64,000 bases of DNA from Petrosia ficiformis (GCA_947044365.1 OX345642.1:5480007-5544006), one strand, 5' to 3'; positions 1 through 12,617 are shown, counted from the first letter of the stretch. The notes: generated from the sequence alone by a model not told the origin. A program made the numbers and translations.

Positions 1-23
1 CAAATAGCAAACAATAAATGCAC

Positions 24-2777
24 CTAAAACTTTTTCCAAGTAATCCACAACAGGTCGTTTTCCATTACTTCTAGCTTTGCTTAATGGAGTATTACCATCA
101 TTATCCTTACAGTCTGGATCAAAATCATGATTGTTTATCAGCTTTTTTACTACATCCAGCCATCCATGATATGCAGCACAATGAAGAACAGTGAAGTTGT
201 TATTACTCATCACTGTACGAGGATCTTTAACTTGCTTCAGTAATCTAAGAGCCTCCTCCTTTCTACCATAGTTAAAAGCATCATAACACTTCTTCTCTAA
301 AGAAACAAGAAGTGAAACATTTTTGCTTGCATTTGTAGATTAAAAAAACATGGCATTTAAGGTCATAAAGATGTGGATGAATTTATTGGCTCCCTCTACC
401 AAATATATCTAGTGACTTCAACAGTATATTATCTCTGAAAACTAAAAGAGTTTGCACAACTGAATATAGAAATCAGTAAAATGTAGTAACATAACACTAG
501 ACCAGAGTAAGGGAGGCTCTACTTTACTTTAATACACCAAATCTACAAGTGACTCAAATTGGATGAGAGGTTATGAGGCATCATAAATAGTATGTATCAA
601 AGGTAAGATTGTTTGGGCATTAATTTAATAATTATAATCACAGAGTATAATCAATTCTACAAGAATCGCGAATGTTGCCTAGCGAGAACCTTGACACATG
701 TTGAGGATGTCACAGGTTGACACAGTACCTCCCCTGCAAAATTAAAGTTGTAAAAAAAATTGACAAATTTGCAATATTAACCCTTAGAGGACTGATGTCA
801 CATATATGTGACATTTCACCCCTACGTGGTTCGCCGTCTGTTCCTAGCTACACGAAGCTGTTCAAATGGTTGTAATTGGCGTCAGGCAAGCTGTTCAAAT
901 GGTTGTAATTGGCGTCAGGCACAAGCTGATGAATGTGGGTAAAAAAGTTGATGGTTTTTCGGCCGCCTTTTGGCCTAAATAACAATCATGGGGGGAATTT
1001 TAAAGGGGGTGCAGCCCCCTCGCTGCCTACGAATTTTGCATTTTTTGACCCTGCCCACGCACTCTGGTGGGTACCTGAGGCATTTTCCTTGCTGTGAAAC
1101 CTGAAATCGTGGGTGTAGCTGGTGCCAACATGCAGTGGGGTCATTTTGTTAGCCCCAGTTCCAGTCAAAAGAGGGAGAGCACTGCATTTGATTTGATCCT
1201 ATGAAGCGCTTGGGGACTTTCGAGTCCCGGTAAGCAAGTTGGTGGAAGTAGTAGTCCATGTTGGAAAAGGAGCCAAGTTTGGGGTAGAGAAAGTGAACGG
1301 TGGCCACATTATATGCAATAGAGTCGCCAGTGTTGGAAATGGGAAGAGTTTTGAAAAACAGGCTCAGTCCTCTAAGGGTTAAAATAACACTCTGCAAAAT
1401 TAATGTTCCATACAATATGTAGATTGTGTTGGATTAAATAGTAATCTGCAAGGTAATCTAAACTATAGACTATATTATATACCAAATTATACTAAGTACA
1501 TAAACAATACCAATGCACCAATAAGATACATGTATTCCGATTAGATAAATATATATTCAATATTATATCTACCTTCTAGTTTCTGATTCATTCAATGAAA
1601 TTGAGCATTTTCTCAATAATTATGAGTATCATAAAAACAATTAATGATGTTATAATCACAAGAAATGACATTATTAGTACACTTGTTAAAACATCGGTTA
1701 CATCTTCCAGATACCAATACTAGATATAATGGTCAATAATGATTGATATTGGATTTAATGAATGCACTCGTGGTGTAGATTTGTCACCACAAGTGTGATT
1801 GGGAAACAAGAATGATTATTGACAAGAAAATATGCTTGACTGTAATAATTATTATTCCCTATGATTCTTTTACAAATTTAAGTATCTCTATGACTGCTTT
1901 GTGGTGTTCAGTGTCAGTAATCATGACGGCTGACTTTATCATGCCCGAAACACAACAGCCTATTATAGTTATTATTTTGAATATCTACTCTCCTTACCTT
2001 TTAAAGAACCTTGTAGAACTTTAGAAATATATTTTAGGTAGAATAGCTTGCTATTAGGTTCAGTTTCTGCGTAAGCTACAAGCAACTTTCCTTCTTCTGG
2101 TCTGTACTACTCTGTAGAGCTCGAGTGCGCGTTCTATTACGCGCCACGCCCATTAATTGACCACAACTTCCTTAACTACGTATACAACGCATAATCGCAC
2201 AAGTGGACACAATATATATTATAAACATACATCGAACCCATGGGAAAGCAATCATAGAGATGGCCCTACGGGCCATAAAAATATGCTTGACTGTAATAAT
2301 TATTATTATACAGACTCAGAGGTTATATTATATGTGTGTGTGTTACAAATTACTGTACACTCCAAGTCCTACTAAGAGGCAAGAGCACAGTTTAAAAGAA
2401 ACACAATAGAAAAATGTTTTGTGGCTACAATCACGTGCATGAAATGAAATAGGTGTAGCTAGAAAGTGACCATCATAGCAGAAAGCTTAAAGCTAGCTCG
2501 ATGTTGTAGCAGCCATTACTTCAATTGTACTAGGCTGTGATTCAACAGTGATAGCCTTCAAACAAGACGAGTTGTATTTCCATGCACTCTTTTGCTACCA
2601 GAATTGTTCTGAAAGTGGTGAAACAGCAATTGTGATTTGTATAAATTGTCATTATTTTATAACTGAAAGGTTATAGAAAAGTCAATCTTTTATTTTGATT
2701 CTTGTATAATTTCAAGTCTGTTGGTAGCTCAATCGAAGTTCCAATGTTGTTAGTAGTTGAGAAATTTTGTTCATACG

Positions 2778-2866
<89 letters not shown>

Positions 2867-5169
2867 CATCTGTATATATAGTGGTCTTGCAATAAATTTA
2901 ATTAATAATTAACAAACGCCCACCTATAAGGTTAATTAATAGTAGGGATGGGCGATATGAGAAATTTCCAAACGATACGATATTAATCGATATTTGCCAA
3001 AATGTTTGTGACAATCGATATTTTTCGATATGATATTAAACCACACCCATTTCATAGTTAATTAATTAATTATCTACAAAATAACAGCTAGGTAACTATG
3101 TTAAGTGTTTTTGTTCAACATGTGGACATGTTTTGGCTTAAACATGTTAATTCTGCTTCTTTTGATGGAAAGCAGTTCACCAGCCTTACTAAATAGCCTT
3201 TCCGCAGGCACAGATGTGGCTACTGTTGATATTTTAAAATAATTAACTACTACTTATTTAACTATTATTAAGGTTATATGGGCGTGGTTATCGTATCGAA
3301 TTGCCTATCGAATGGACTCCCGATATCGATATCATATCGATATTGAAAATATCGATAAATTATCATTTATTTTGATATATCGCCCATCCCTAATTAATAG
3401 ACCACATGTGTAAAAGCACATGATTTTCAAGGGAATTAGATCTTTTGTAATCTAATGGGAATGGGCCATTATTTAACTTCAAGATTTTGAAAGTAAGTGA
3501 TTATTACATGTATTTACTGATGCATTGGTAAAGAGGACTCTGAGCATTTCCAGATACGGATAGAGAGGGGAGGGTTGGGATCCCACCAAAGATGTCTTTA
3601 ACCCCCATTTCTGGTTCCCCAGACCAGACTATCTGTGTTAAATAGTCCTGCAGCATCAAAGCATATGGAAATGTTAAGTAAATAATTGATTATTATAATC
3701 ATGTAACAACTGTACTTCTGAATTTTCTAGTAGTTTTTGGGTTTTTAATGTACTTCTGAGATTAGCAATTTCACTAGTCATTATACTAGTTGGAGTAGGT
3801 TCCCCGCTGCTCACCTCAGTGGTATAAACCGGGACAGGGGTTCCACCCAACATGTATGAACAAAGCACTTTTCGATGTGGGTAACCTTAGGGGAGAGTCA
3901 TCGTCTGTGAGATCAGTGACTTGACTGAACTTTATACTACTTGGTGTTGGTCCCTCGCTGCTCACCTTAGTGGGATGACCAGGACAGGGGTTCCACCCAA
4001 CACGTATATACACACCTACACACACACACACACACACACACAGCAGCAGCATCTGTAATAGTAATAGCCTTGTTAATTATTAATTAGAAATGCCCACCTA
4101 AGGTTAATTAGGAGAGTACATGTGTTTCAGGGAGTAGGATTTTTTTTAATCCAGTAAGAATGTGGCATTATTTAACTTCAAGGTTTTATAAGTAAGTTAT
4201 TATTACATGTATTTATTGATGCATTGGTAAACAGGACTCTATGAGCATTTTCAGATACGGATAGAGAGGAGAGGGTTGGGATCCCACCAAAGATGTCTTT
4301 AACCCCCAGTTCTGGTTCCCAAGGCCAGACTATCCCTGTCAGGAGTCCAATAACACCAAAGTATCAAAGCATATGTGAATATGTTAAAAGTTAAATACTA
4401 TTTATGATGCTGCTTTATGTTAAGTAGGCAATAGCTAAATCTATACCGCATTTTACCATAATCAAAAAAGCAAATAGACTCTGTATGTGTGCATGCTAAA
4501 AGAATAATCCACGGACTGTGAAGTTTTAAGATTTTATTAGACTGATAAATAATTGCTTATATATGGACGTGATCCACCACATGCTGGAATGGGACTGGGG
4601 ATAAACCATAGGAATAGGAGTGTGGGTGATTAGGCTGACCAGCAGCGATTATTCCAATAGAATCAATGAGTGGGGTTACCTGAAGGCTAGCCAGTCATTC
4701 CAATCGAGGTGCAAGCCTTGTCACCAGACCTTTTGGTTAAGGCTGTCAAGGTCTTTGAGAATTAACCGAGGTTAAATCGTCCACACCAAACACACACACA
4801 ATACCAGATTACCCTCCATTCTGTTTATGTGGGTGAGGGTTAATTATTGGTGCATCACTAATAAACAGAAATAAACAACAAATGTACCTATAACTGTTTC
4901 CAGGTAGTCCACAACAGGTTGTTTTCCATTACTTTTAGCTTTGCTCAATGGGGTATTACCATCATCATCCATACAGTCTGGATCTAACTTATAATCATTT
5001 ATCAGCTCTTTTACTACAGCCAACCATCCATGATATGCAGCACAATGAAGAACAGTGAAGTTGTTATTACTCATCACTGTACGAGGATCTGTAACTTGCT
5101 TCAGTAATCTAAGAGCCTCCTCCTTTCTACCATAGTTAAAAGCATCATAACACTTAGTGTCTACTCCGC
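24..5169 (-). CDS. ankyrin-repeat exon pair (partial gene, runs off left edge)
   Basis: Two exons on the minus strand: 5169-4888 (282 nt) and 296-24 (273 nt). Each has an AG acceptor, a GT donor (GTACAT or GTGCAT) and is phase 1 at both ends, so they can be joined to each other or to similar exons without changing frame. Each encodes about 90 residues: a leading helical segment (CYDAFN...RKEEALRLLKQV), then ankyrin repeats with the hallmarks LHCAAYHGW and GNTPLSKA and a closing VVDYLE. Ankyrin repeats bind proteins and have no catalysis. The gene continues beyond position 1, so its C-terminus is unknown; by analogy with the paralogue at 13658-19046 it may end in a Death domain. Whether it is joined to the exons at 8159-9379 cannot be decided here. 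The 4.6-kb intron contains MITEs, a CA microsatellite and a local duplication. Confidence 0.6.
781..1378. mobile_element. piggyBac-like non-autonomous element, copy A
   Basis: Flanked by TTAA at 777-780 and 1379-1382, with near-perfect inverted ends CCCTTAGAGGACTGA / TCAGTCCTCTAAGGG. TTAA target duplication and ends starting with CCC are the signature of piggyBac elements. At 598 bp it is too short for a transposase. Minus-strand open frames inside are shared with the other copies but do not look like piggyBac transposase. Confidence 0.8.
1505..1765. mobile_element. hAT-like MITE (TAGTGATGCACCAATA family), degraded copy
   Basis: Internal sequence (TATATCTACCTTCT...TTTCTGATTC) matches the better copy at 18486-18737 and a third copy in the receptor kinase intron near 43.1 kb. 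The ends are decayed here, so boundaries are approximate. Confidence 0.5.
1857..2277. mobile_element. short inverted-repeat element flanked by a 30-bp direct repeat
   Basis: Ends resemble ATCCCTATGATTGCTTT and its inverse; the right end also carries the palindrome GGCCCTACGGGCC. A 30-bp perfect direct repeat (1827-1856 and 2278-2307, starting AAAATATGCTTGACTG) brackets it. Related copies lie at 6771-7154 and 34828-35060. Confidence 0.6.
2782..2865. repeat. (CA)n microsatellite
   Basis: About 42 uninterrupted CA units. A shorter CA tract sits at the matching place of the local duplicate (about 4019-4042). Confidence 0.97.
2943..3392 (-). mobile_element. hAT MITE retaining the end of a transposase gene
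   Basis: Inverted ends TAGGGATGGGCGATAT / ATATCGCCCATCCCTA and a perfect 8-bp target duplication ATTAATAG (2935-2942 and 3393-3400) identify a hAT element. On the minus strand, roughly 3215-3105, a frame reads the hAT dimerisation-region motif PAERLFSKAGELLSIKRS followed by a short tail and stop. This is the conserved C-terminal block of hAT transposases, so the 450-bp element is an internal-deletion derivative of a full transposon. Confidence 0.85.
3401..4385. repeat. local tandem duplication
   Basis: Sequence at 3401-3665 (ATTTAACTTCAAGATTTTG..., GATACGGATAGAGAGG..., GGGATCCCACCAAAGATG) is repeated at about 4110-4360. A smaller pair, 3800-3860 and 3950-4010, shares GACAGGGGTTCCACCCAAC. The right-hand copy lacks the hAT MITE at 2943-3392 and serves as its empty site. 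Confidence 0.8.
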
Positions 5170-5343
5170 CTAAAGAAACAAGAAGATAAAAAAGGAAATG
5201 GAATTTAAAATCATAAAGATGTGGATCAATTTATTACCTCCCTCTACCAAACATATCTAGTGACTTCAACAGTACAAAATTAATTGTAATTATAGCTCCA
5301 GAAACTAAAGGTTTGCACAACTAGAAGTTCAACTTTACTTTAA

Positions 5344-6151
5344 CCTTAGAGCTCTAGTACTGATGTCCCATACACTGTTTTGCCCACACTGGTCAGGAAT
5401 AACCATCACTCAGATGAATTAACCACCTCTCAGATAATACATATATAGGCTATTGAGATAGTATTAACTATTAAGTATATACTGGGTAAACAGCACTAAA
5501 TGCAAGATAGAATCCAACCACCACTCTAAATATCCTGGGCAGAACACTGCCCATAAATGTGACATTTGACCCCTAGGGACACACTTTGAACAGTGGTTCG
5601 GAGTGTGTTCTTAGCATTACAAAACACTACAAATATTTGTAATGTCAGGAAAAAGCCAATGAAAATTGCTAAAAAAATGTTGATGTTTTTTCAACTGCCC
5701 TTTGCCCTAAATAACGAATACGGGGGAATTTTAAAGGGGGTGTCCCCCCATAAAATGGGGGTTGCGATGAGGCACAGCCAGCCCCTTGCCGCCCACGCAA
5801 TGGGGGTGGGAGATTGAGTGACCTTGCCCACCCAATCTGGTGGGTAGCTGAGACATTTCCCTTGCTGTAAACCCTGAAATTGTGAGTGTAGTTGGTGCCA
5901 ACATGCAGTGGGGTCGTTTTGTTTGCCTCAGCTTCAGTCAAAAGAGGGAGAGCACTGCATTTGAATTAATCCTAAGAAGGTCTTGGGGGAACTTCGAGTC
6001 CCGGTAAGCAAAGTTGGTAGAAGTAGTACTCCATGTCGAAAGGAGTCAAGTTTGGGGTAGAGAAAGTGAACAGTGGCCAAAATATACGCAACAGAAACAC
6101 CAGTGTTGGAAATGGGAAGAATTTTAAAAAACAAGCGCAGTCCTCTAAGGG
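5344..6151. mobile_element. piggyBac-like non-autonomous element, copy B
   Basis: TTAA at 5340-5343 and 6152-6155. The left end is decayed (CCTTAGAGCTCTAGTACTGATG), the right end intact (CAGTCCTCTAAGGG). Relative to copy A it holds about 190 extra bases near the left end (about 5375-5550). Confidence 0.7.
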
Positions 6152-6770
6152 TTAATTAATTAATTAATAAACCAAATCTACATGTACTTTGCTTTGCAGC
6201 TGATTCTACAATGGCCGTGGGAGGTTTTAAGTATTTTACTACAACTGTGGTTAGTAGTACAAATAATTATTATAGCAAAATTGTGCCACTAGTATTGAAC
6301 TGTGGAGGAGAGAGGGCGAAACTTGATATAAACACATAGTATGTGATCTAATAGTAATTACATATATGTGTCAACTTCTGAAATATTACAACCAGGGATT
6401 ATTAAAGGAATTTACCTAAGTGAGGGCAAGCAATTTAAGGGGGGAGAAGTGGGCAAAGTATAGTATACTGTATGTAAGAGGGTCTGGGGCGTATTGTCTC
6501 AGACTCCCCAAGTCAAATTTTGATGTTTGACCCCTTAAAGGGACAATACGGTGCAACCTGGGAGTACATTTACACTTGTGTGTGCATGGTATCATGTGTA
6601 TCATGCAGGATAGCACACAATGGACTGAAGAGTACAATATTTAGAAAATGCTGATTGAAGCTATACACTCAAATAATACTCCATGCATGCACAGATCTAT
6701 ATAACAATATTCTTCATCATTAATTTGAAGTACACCCCTGAAAAAACAAGTGTATATAGAGAAAAAAAGT

Positions 6771-7154
6771 ATCCCTATGATTGCTTTATGGTGTCCAGCA
6801 TTCAGTAATCAGGCATGGCTAACTATATCATGCTTGAAACACAACAGCCTATTATAGTTAAAATTTTGATTATCTACTCTCTTTACCTTTTAAAGAACCT
6901 TGTAGAACTTTAGGAATATATTTCAGGTAGAATAGTTAGCTTTTAGTTCCAGTTTGTACGTAAGCTATACAGCCTGGCTTGAGCGTGTGTACTTTTACGT
7001 GCCACACCCATTAATTGACAAAGCCCCCAGGAATGACGTAACTTCCTTAACTACGTATACAACGCATACTCACGCAAGTGGACACAAACATATAAATAAT
7101 ATATAATATATATATATATATAGTTCGAACCCGTGGGAAAGCAATCATAGGGAT
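6771..7154. mobile_element. short inverted-repeat element, second copy
   Basis: Ends ATCCCTATGATTGCTTT and AAAGCAATCATAGGGAT are perfect inverses. The flanking GGCCCTACGGGCC palindrome follows. The related region near 19.77 kb lacks this block (TAAAAAATACCCGATAACAGATGC), giving an empty-site comparison. Confidence 0.7.
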
Positions 7155-8158
7155 GGCCCTACGGGCCATAAAAACCCTAACAACAGATGCTATTTGTTAT
7201 TATATGCTGGAATGATAACTAACTGTAAGTGTATGATAAGAATATACCACAGGTTGTATCTACAATACTATTGTATATAAATGTTGTTTTTGTCACTATG
7301 CTTTATTATGACTTGTACTTTTTGTACTAGTCAATATCAAATGAAACCAGTACTTGTAACCAAGCAGGAAAAACAAATCATCATTGAGGAAAACAAAATT
7401 GCTACTGAATATAAGAATCATAAATATGAGAAAATTTGACATCATGGAAATATCCTGCATGGTATTACAAATCAGTACTTTACATTAGTGCTAGCTATCT
7501 ATGTATGGAAAGCAATGATTTACGTATATGTTATAATACACCTACAAGTACTATATAAGATTTACTGAGCCAGAGGGCAAGGCGATTGTAAATCTGAATA
7601 TATTTCCAGAAAGGCAAAATTACTGTTTGGACCAGGTGAGTGCTGTAGCCTTGTATTTTTTTATCGTTGTGGTCAATGACAGGTTTTATATGTGATTTAT
7701 AAAACTTAAAAGCTTTGGCGTATCGGGATATATTAATTATATACATGGAGAAAGGTATACGTAGAATCTATCTTAGCTGCCCAACAACATCTGTAGTTTT
7801 GAGTACTGCCACAAAAGGGTTATGAGTATCTCATAGTCCAAATGTCCTTGAAATTTGGTAGATGCTGACAGCAAATGCACAATAAACGTTCAGAATATGG
7901 GATGGATGCTGGTTAATGCAGTACCTCCCCTGCAACATTAAAGTTGTATCAAAAACACTGCTGGCTAATTCACAAAATTTGCAAAATTTTTTATGTCTGC
8001 TAAAATACCTTTAAAATATTTCTGCAAACATTCTGCAGATTGTCATGCCTAATAGAGTAATCTGCTGAATTTGTGATCTAATTTACAGACTAAAATATAT
8101 ACCAAGACAATTATATAATTATACTAAGTTCATAAACAGAAATAAACAACAAATGTAC

Positions 8159-9379
8159 CTCTAAATGTTTCCAGGTAGTCCACAACAGCTTGTTTTCCAT
8201 TACTTTTAGCCTTGCTTAATGGGGTATTACCACTGTCATCTTCACAGTCTGGATCAAAATCATGATTGTTTATCAGCTTTTTTACTACATCCAGCCATCC
8301 ATGATATGCAGCACAATGAAGAACAGTGAAGTTTTTCGTACTCTTCACTAAATGAGGATCTTTAACTTGCTTCAGTAATCTAAGAGCTTCCTCCTTTCTA
8401 CCATGGTTAAAAGCATCATAACACTTCTTCTCTAAGGAAACAAGAAGTGAAACATTTTTGCTTGCATTTGTAGATAAAACAAACATGGCGTCTAAAGAAA
8501 CAAGAAGTAAGGATTTGCTTGCATGTTCCATGCATATTTGTGACACTAAATATATAATGACAGAGATTGCACAACTATATACCAAGACCAATATAATTGA
8601 TCACATCAACAGAAATGGATGCATCCAAGAACCTTGGGTTTTATGTATATAGAAGATAAAGATCATCTAGTCAAAGATTAAATCTATCCCTTCCTTGCGC
8701 TGGGTTCTGAAGCAAAGACTAGATACCTTGCTAAAATTTCTCTGATTGATGCATTTAGCCACAACTGACATTTTTCTCTACTAGCAGGGATTCGATAAAA
8801 TGAATTCCCCTTATTTCTGTTACATTTTGTATCTCTTATAGTACAACCAAAGGCGCAACATGATCCAACCATCTTTAAAACACAAGCATTGCAAAAGGTT
8901 TTTTGGCACACGGAAGTAATTTGAATCATTATGTGATGTCACGTGCAACTGCTCTATTTGGTATTCTTTTTAAAAGCTAGTGCATAGGCTTCGTTGCAGC
9001 ACTTCTAGTTTTCTAATAATTTTTAGTACAGACAAAGACACACAAAGAAAGTACTGTAACTCTGCAGCAAAGGTTAATAAACAACATAATAATATACCTA
9101 TATTAGCTCTTTCCAGGTAGTCCACAACAGATTGTTTTCCATTACCTCTAGCTTTGCTTAATGGGGTATTACCATCATTGTCCTTACAGTCTGGATCAAA
9201 ATGATGTTCATTTATCAGCTGTTTTACTACATCTAACCATCCATGATATGCAGCACAATGAAGAATAGTGAAGTTGTTCTTACTCTTCACTGTACGAGGA
9301 TCTTTAACTTGCTTCAGTAATCTAAGAGCTTCCTCCTGTCTACCATAGTTAAAAGCCTCATAACACTTGGTGTTTATCG
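8159..9379 (-). CDS. ankyrin-repeat exon pair (internal exons of a paralogue)
   Basis: Two minus-strand exons: 9379-9098 (282 nt) and 8431-8159 (273 nt), both phase 1-1 with good splice sites (TTTCAG acceptor for the first, CCTTAG for the second; GTATAT and GTACAT donors). The first encodes AINTKCYEAFN... and the second EKKCYDAFN..., each followed by LHCAAYHGWLDVV and GNTPLSKA ankyrin signatures and VVDYLE. Ankyrin modules mediate protein binding. This pair follows the same 282 then 273 order as the other two pairs in the window. It may be the upstream part of the gene continuing at 5169-24, or a separate gene whose end exons I could not find. A THAP fragment sits in the intron between the two exons. 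Confidence 0.6.
8684..8872 (-). pseudogene. THAP zinc-finger N-terminal fragment
   Basis: From an ATG at 8872-8870 the minus strand reads MVGSCCAFGCTIRD..., then SFYRIP and a W about 40 residues in. These are the start (M-x(2-3)-C-C-x-x-x-C), FxxxP and W positions of a THAP DNA-binding domain, found in P-element-type transposases and host proteins. The frame continues to a stop at 8684 or to a GTATCT donor near 8723, but the second half of the domain (C-x-x-H and AVPTIF-like end) is not visible nearby. It lies inside an intron between ankyrin exons. Most likely a transposon or retro-copy relic; a first exon of an independent gene is possible. Confidence 0.55.
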
Positions 9380-9840
9380 CTGAAAAAAAAGGCAAGAAGT
9401 GAAACAGACATGGAACTTAAAATATGCAAGATATGCATTACTTCCCTCTACCCAACATATCTAGCAACTCCTATAGTACATAAATGATTGCAAATAAGTG
9501 CAAAACCGAATACAATGAAGAAATCGGCATAATAACACTATACTAGAGTAAGGGAGGCTGTACATTATTTTAATGAATGAAACTTACATGACATTGTAAA
9601 CAGATTTTCCAGATACAAGATACCAGGTAAGGACAGGTCAAGACTGCGAAAAATGCAAGCGTAGTAGGTTGGTCAAGCGGAGCGCGTGGAGGCGGAGGGT
9701 AATTATTGATAACCACAATTTTCCATACCCAGTCTGTAATACATTTTCAACCATTATCATCAAAGGAATAACATACTACTCTAACTGGTTTCGGTTTCAT
9801 CTCAGCCCAGTTAGAGTAAAGTTGATAGTACCAGTCCAAC

Positions 9841-9905
9841 ATATATATATTATATATATATATATATATATAAATATATATATATAATTTATATATATAT
9901 ATATA
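9841..9905. repeat. AT-rich dinucleotide tract
   Basis: Long TA/AT tract with a few interruptions. Low-complexity, no gene. Confidence 0.9.
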
Positions 9906-10869
9906 TTATGTCAGGATGAAGCCACCTTTCAAAGCTTCCAAGTGCTATAAATGTGCTATGTGTACAATGGCTTGATACGTGCACTGTGTGGTTTGTGGCT
10001 TCATTAAGCTGAATTTGAAGTCATGAAATATATTAATTATGTCATGCCCACTTGTGCAATATCACCTCGCCCTCAGGCCTGTGGCCCTCAGGCTCAGTGA
10101 TTATAAACATGATATAGCACTTGTGGCATGATATAACATATGCAGTGGGATACTTCCACGGGAGTCAAATTTTCTTGTGAATTAGCGAAAAATGATGGCA
10201 AGTTGTAGGCAATGTCCATACATGCAATAGTCATAAATCTTCAGACATTTCTTCTTTGTCCTCTTAATCAACACAGCATATCAAAGAGTTAAAGTATCTT
10301 AAAACACACTGGAAAACAAGAATTGAATTGAGAGGTAACATTTGCAAAGTAAAGAATAATTACATGTAGTATTTTATGTTTCAGGGAAACACACAATGGT
10401 TACTTGTTTATTATTCATTATTAATACTTTTGGGGACATTGAAACATAACTAATCCTGTTTCATGGCTACAAGATATAACAGTATTATACATCACCACAT
10501 GTGGATATACGTGTATATTGACTGTGACATTATAAATGAAGAAACAGAACAAGGAATAAATAAGACAGACAGACAGATGGAGACAAAAATAGCCTTTCAG
10601 ACAAACACGAACAGGAAGGCTATATCTTAGACTAGACAAAATTAGAACTGAACACTAACACAAACATACTTCCTGAACCATAAAATGTATACATACATAT
10701 ATACTACAATAATTATAATCTATCAAGTTTACATTCCAAGTCAATGTGGTATGTGCTTGTCATAACAATTTGTCTACTATATACAGCTAGCATCTTATCT
10801 GCAACTTGACACTTGTCATGATAGTATCTATTTGATAGTACAATTTAACACTATCCTCCAGGCCTGATT

Positions 10870-10990
10870 TACATACATACATACATGATACATACATAGA
10901 TACATAGATACATAGATACATACATACTATACATCGATACATAATTATATATATATATATATATCTACTACATACATAAATACATATGTG
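10870..10990. repeat. tetranucleotide (TACA/TAGA) microsatellite
   Basis: ACATACATACATACATGATACATACATAGATACATAG-type repeats; the matching tract in the right segmental copy is at 23700-23742. Confidence 0.85.
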
Positions 10991-11347
10991 TATGCTACTA
11001 CATAAATAAGTATGTGTACACTACTACCTACATAGTACATACATATATATCTGTGTTGGAATACATTGACCATTTAGATAGCTTAGAAGGATGGAGCTGG
11101 TACCAATTAAAATGGTTTAATAAACTAGCTAGCATTTATACGCAAACTCAAATTATTAAGTGAAGAACTGGCTTATGTATAATTATGTGAAGTCAAAGTT
11201 CAATCAGTTCTAATCTCTGTATTAGTTAATTGGTAATTCCCAACAATAATGAGATCAGTAATTCATTATTAAGAATTCATTTATGGGCTCTATACTTCAA
11301 ATCCTATTCACAGTTTAGACTCTTACAAATAAGTGTTCAAAAATTAA

Positions 11348-11925
11348 CCCTTAGAGCACTGATGTCACATATATGTGACATTTGATCCCTATGTGGTTCG
11401 GAGTGTGTTCCTAGCATTATGTAATTGTTTGTAATTGTTATCAGGGATAAGCCCATTAAAAAAAGTTGATGGTTTTTTGGCCGCCCTTTGTCGTAAATAT
11501 TGAGCACGGGGGAGGGGGATTTTAAAGGGGGGTGTCCCTCTGTTAATCGGGGTTTGAAGGGTGCACAGCCCCCTCACTGTCCACGCAATTTGGGAGTTCA
11601 GTGACCCCACCCATGCAATTTGGTGGGTAGCTGAGATATTTCCCTTGTTGTAAATCCCGAAATTGTGAGTGTAGCTGGTGCCAACATGCATTTGTTTGCT
11701 GCAGTTGCAGTCAAAAGATGGAGAGCACTGCATTTGAATTAGTCCTACGAAGCGCTTGGGGACTTTCGAGTCCCGGTAAGCAAAGTTGGTAGAAGTAGTA
11801 CTCCATGTCGGAATAGGAGCCAAGTTTGGGGTAGAAATTTGAATGGTGGCCAAAATATATGCAGCAGAGACGCCAGTGATGAAAACGGGAAGAATTTTGA
11901 AAAACAAGCTCAGTGCTCTAAGGTA
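11348..11925. mobile_element. piggyBac-like non-autonomous element, copy C
   Basis: TTAA at 11344-11347, left end CCCTTAGAGCACTGATG, right end CAGTGCTCTAAGG with the final bases eroded. The two ends share the same substitution (GCACTG / CAGTGC), so they still pair. A 172-codon minus-strand frame (11389-11907) is the least interrupted version of the shared internal frame; I do not recognise it as a protein. Confidence 0.75.
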
Positions 11926-12617
11926 AATCTAATAATTTGTCTATGGTTTAGTTATAGCTTCGATTACAACTGAGCAACTACAGTGTGGTTATAAGTAATG
12001 CTGTAAAGTGATTATCTTCTATTCACGACTTGAACTCTTACAATTAAGAACAATTGATATTCAAAAAAAAATCTAATTTTACAGCATTTTCTGCAGTATT
12101 TACAAGTTGTCATGAGTTCACAGTGGAAGTGTTTATTCAGAGGTCCTTAGTATGGAGGTGTCAGAGTTTTATTTATCACAAGTTTTACTGTGTTGTATAT
12201 CACCATTATAATTATGTACACATTTAAAAAATGAAAGAGCATGTAGAGATATCAAAATCAAAAAAGCACTGAAACAAGATTGGGATGGTATCTTAGCAAT
12301 AAATTTAAATACCACTTCCACATAACAACCCTGTGTATAGATAAAATCATACATATCTCTTTACTAATAAATATTTAATTGGTGTTAAAATAATTATTAT
12401 GATAAAAGTATGTAGTTCTCGGAAAGCCAGATTTTTTAATGAATCTGAACTGCAATTAAATTGTCATGCATCATTGATTGTTGTAAGCCTTCTTTAGTCT
12501 CTGGAATACTTTACATTTGGATGTTATTTATGCATGAAAGACTCTATATTGAACATTGTGGTATTGTTCTACAGATGGTGTCAAACTAAATTGTTACGGG
12601 TTCGTCCACTCCAACAT

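Larger units (their letters stand above)
9540..12450. repeat. segmental duplicate, left copy
   Basis: Blocks in order (TTGTAGGCAATGTC..., AACACAGCATATCAAAG, GGAAAACAAGAATTGAA, TTGAAACATAACT..ATCCTGTTTCA, GCTTGTCATAACAATTT, CAACTGAGCAACTACAGT) recur in the same order at about 22.23-24.64 kb. The left copy contains a piggyBac-like MITE that the right copy lacks. Confidence 0.75.

Noticed and set aside
2671..2892. Open frame of alternating Cys-Val
   Set aside because: Translation of the CA microsatellite.
7115..7170. tRNA-like GTTCGAACC box suggesting a SINE
   Set aside because: No A box or cloverleaf, and the element has terminal inverted repeats.
11389..11907. 172-codon frame inside piggyBac-like copy C as a transposase
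   Set aside because: It shares no recognisable piggyBac motif and other copies are frameshifted.
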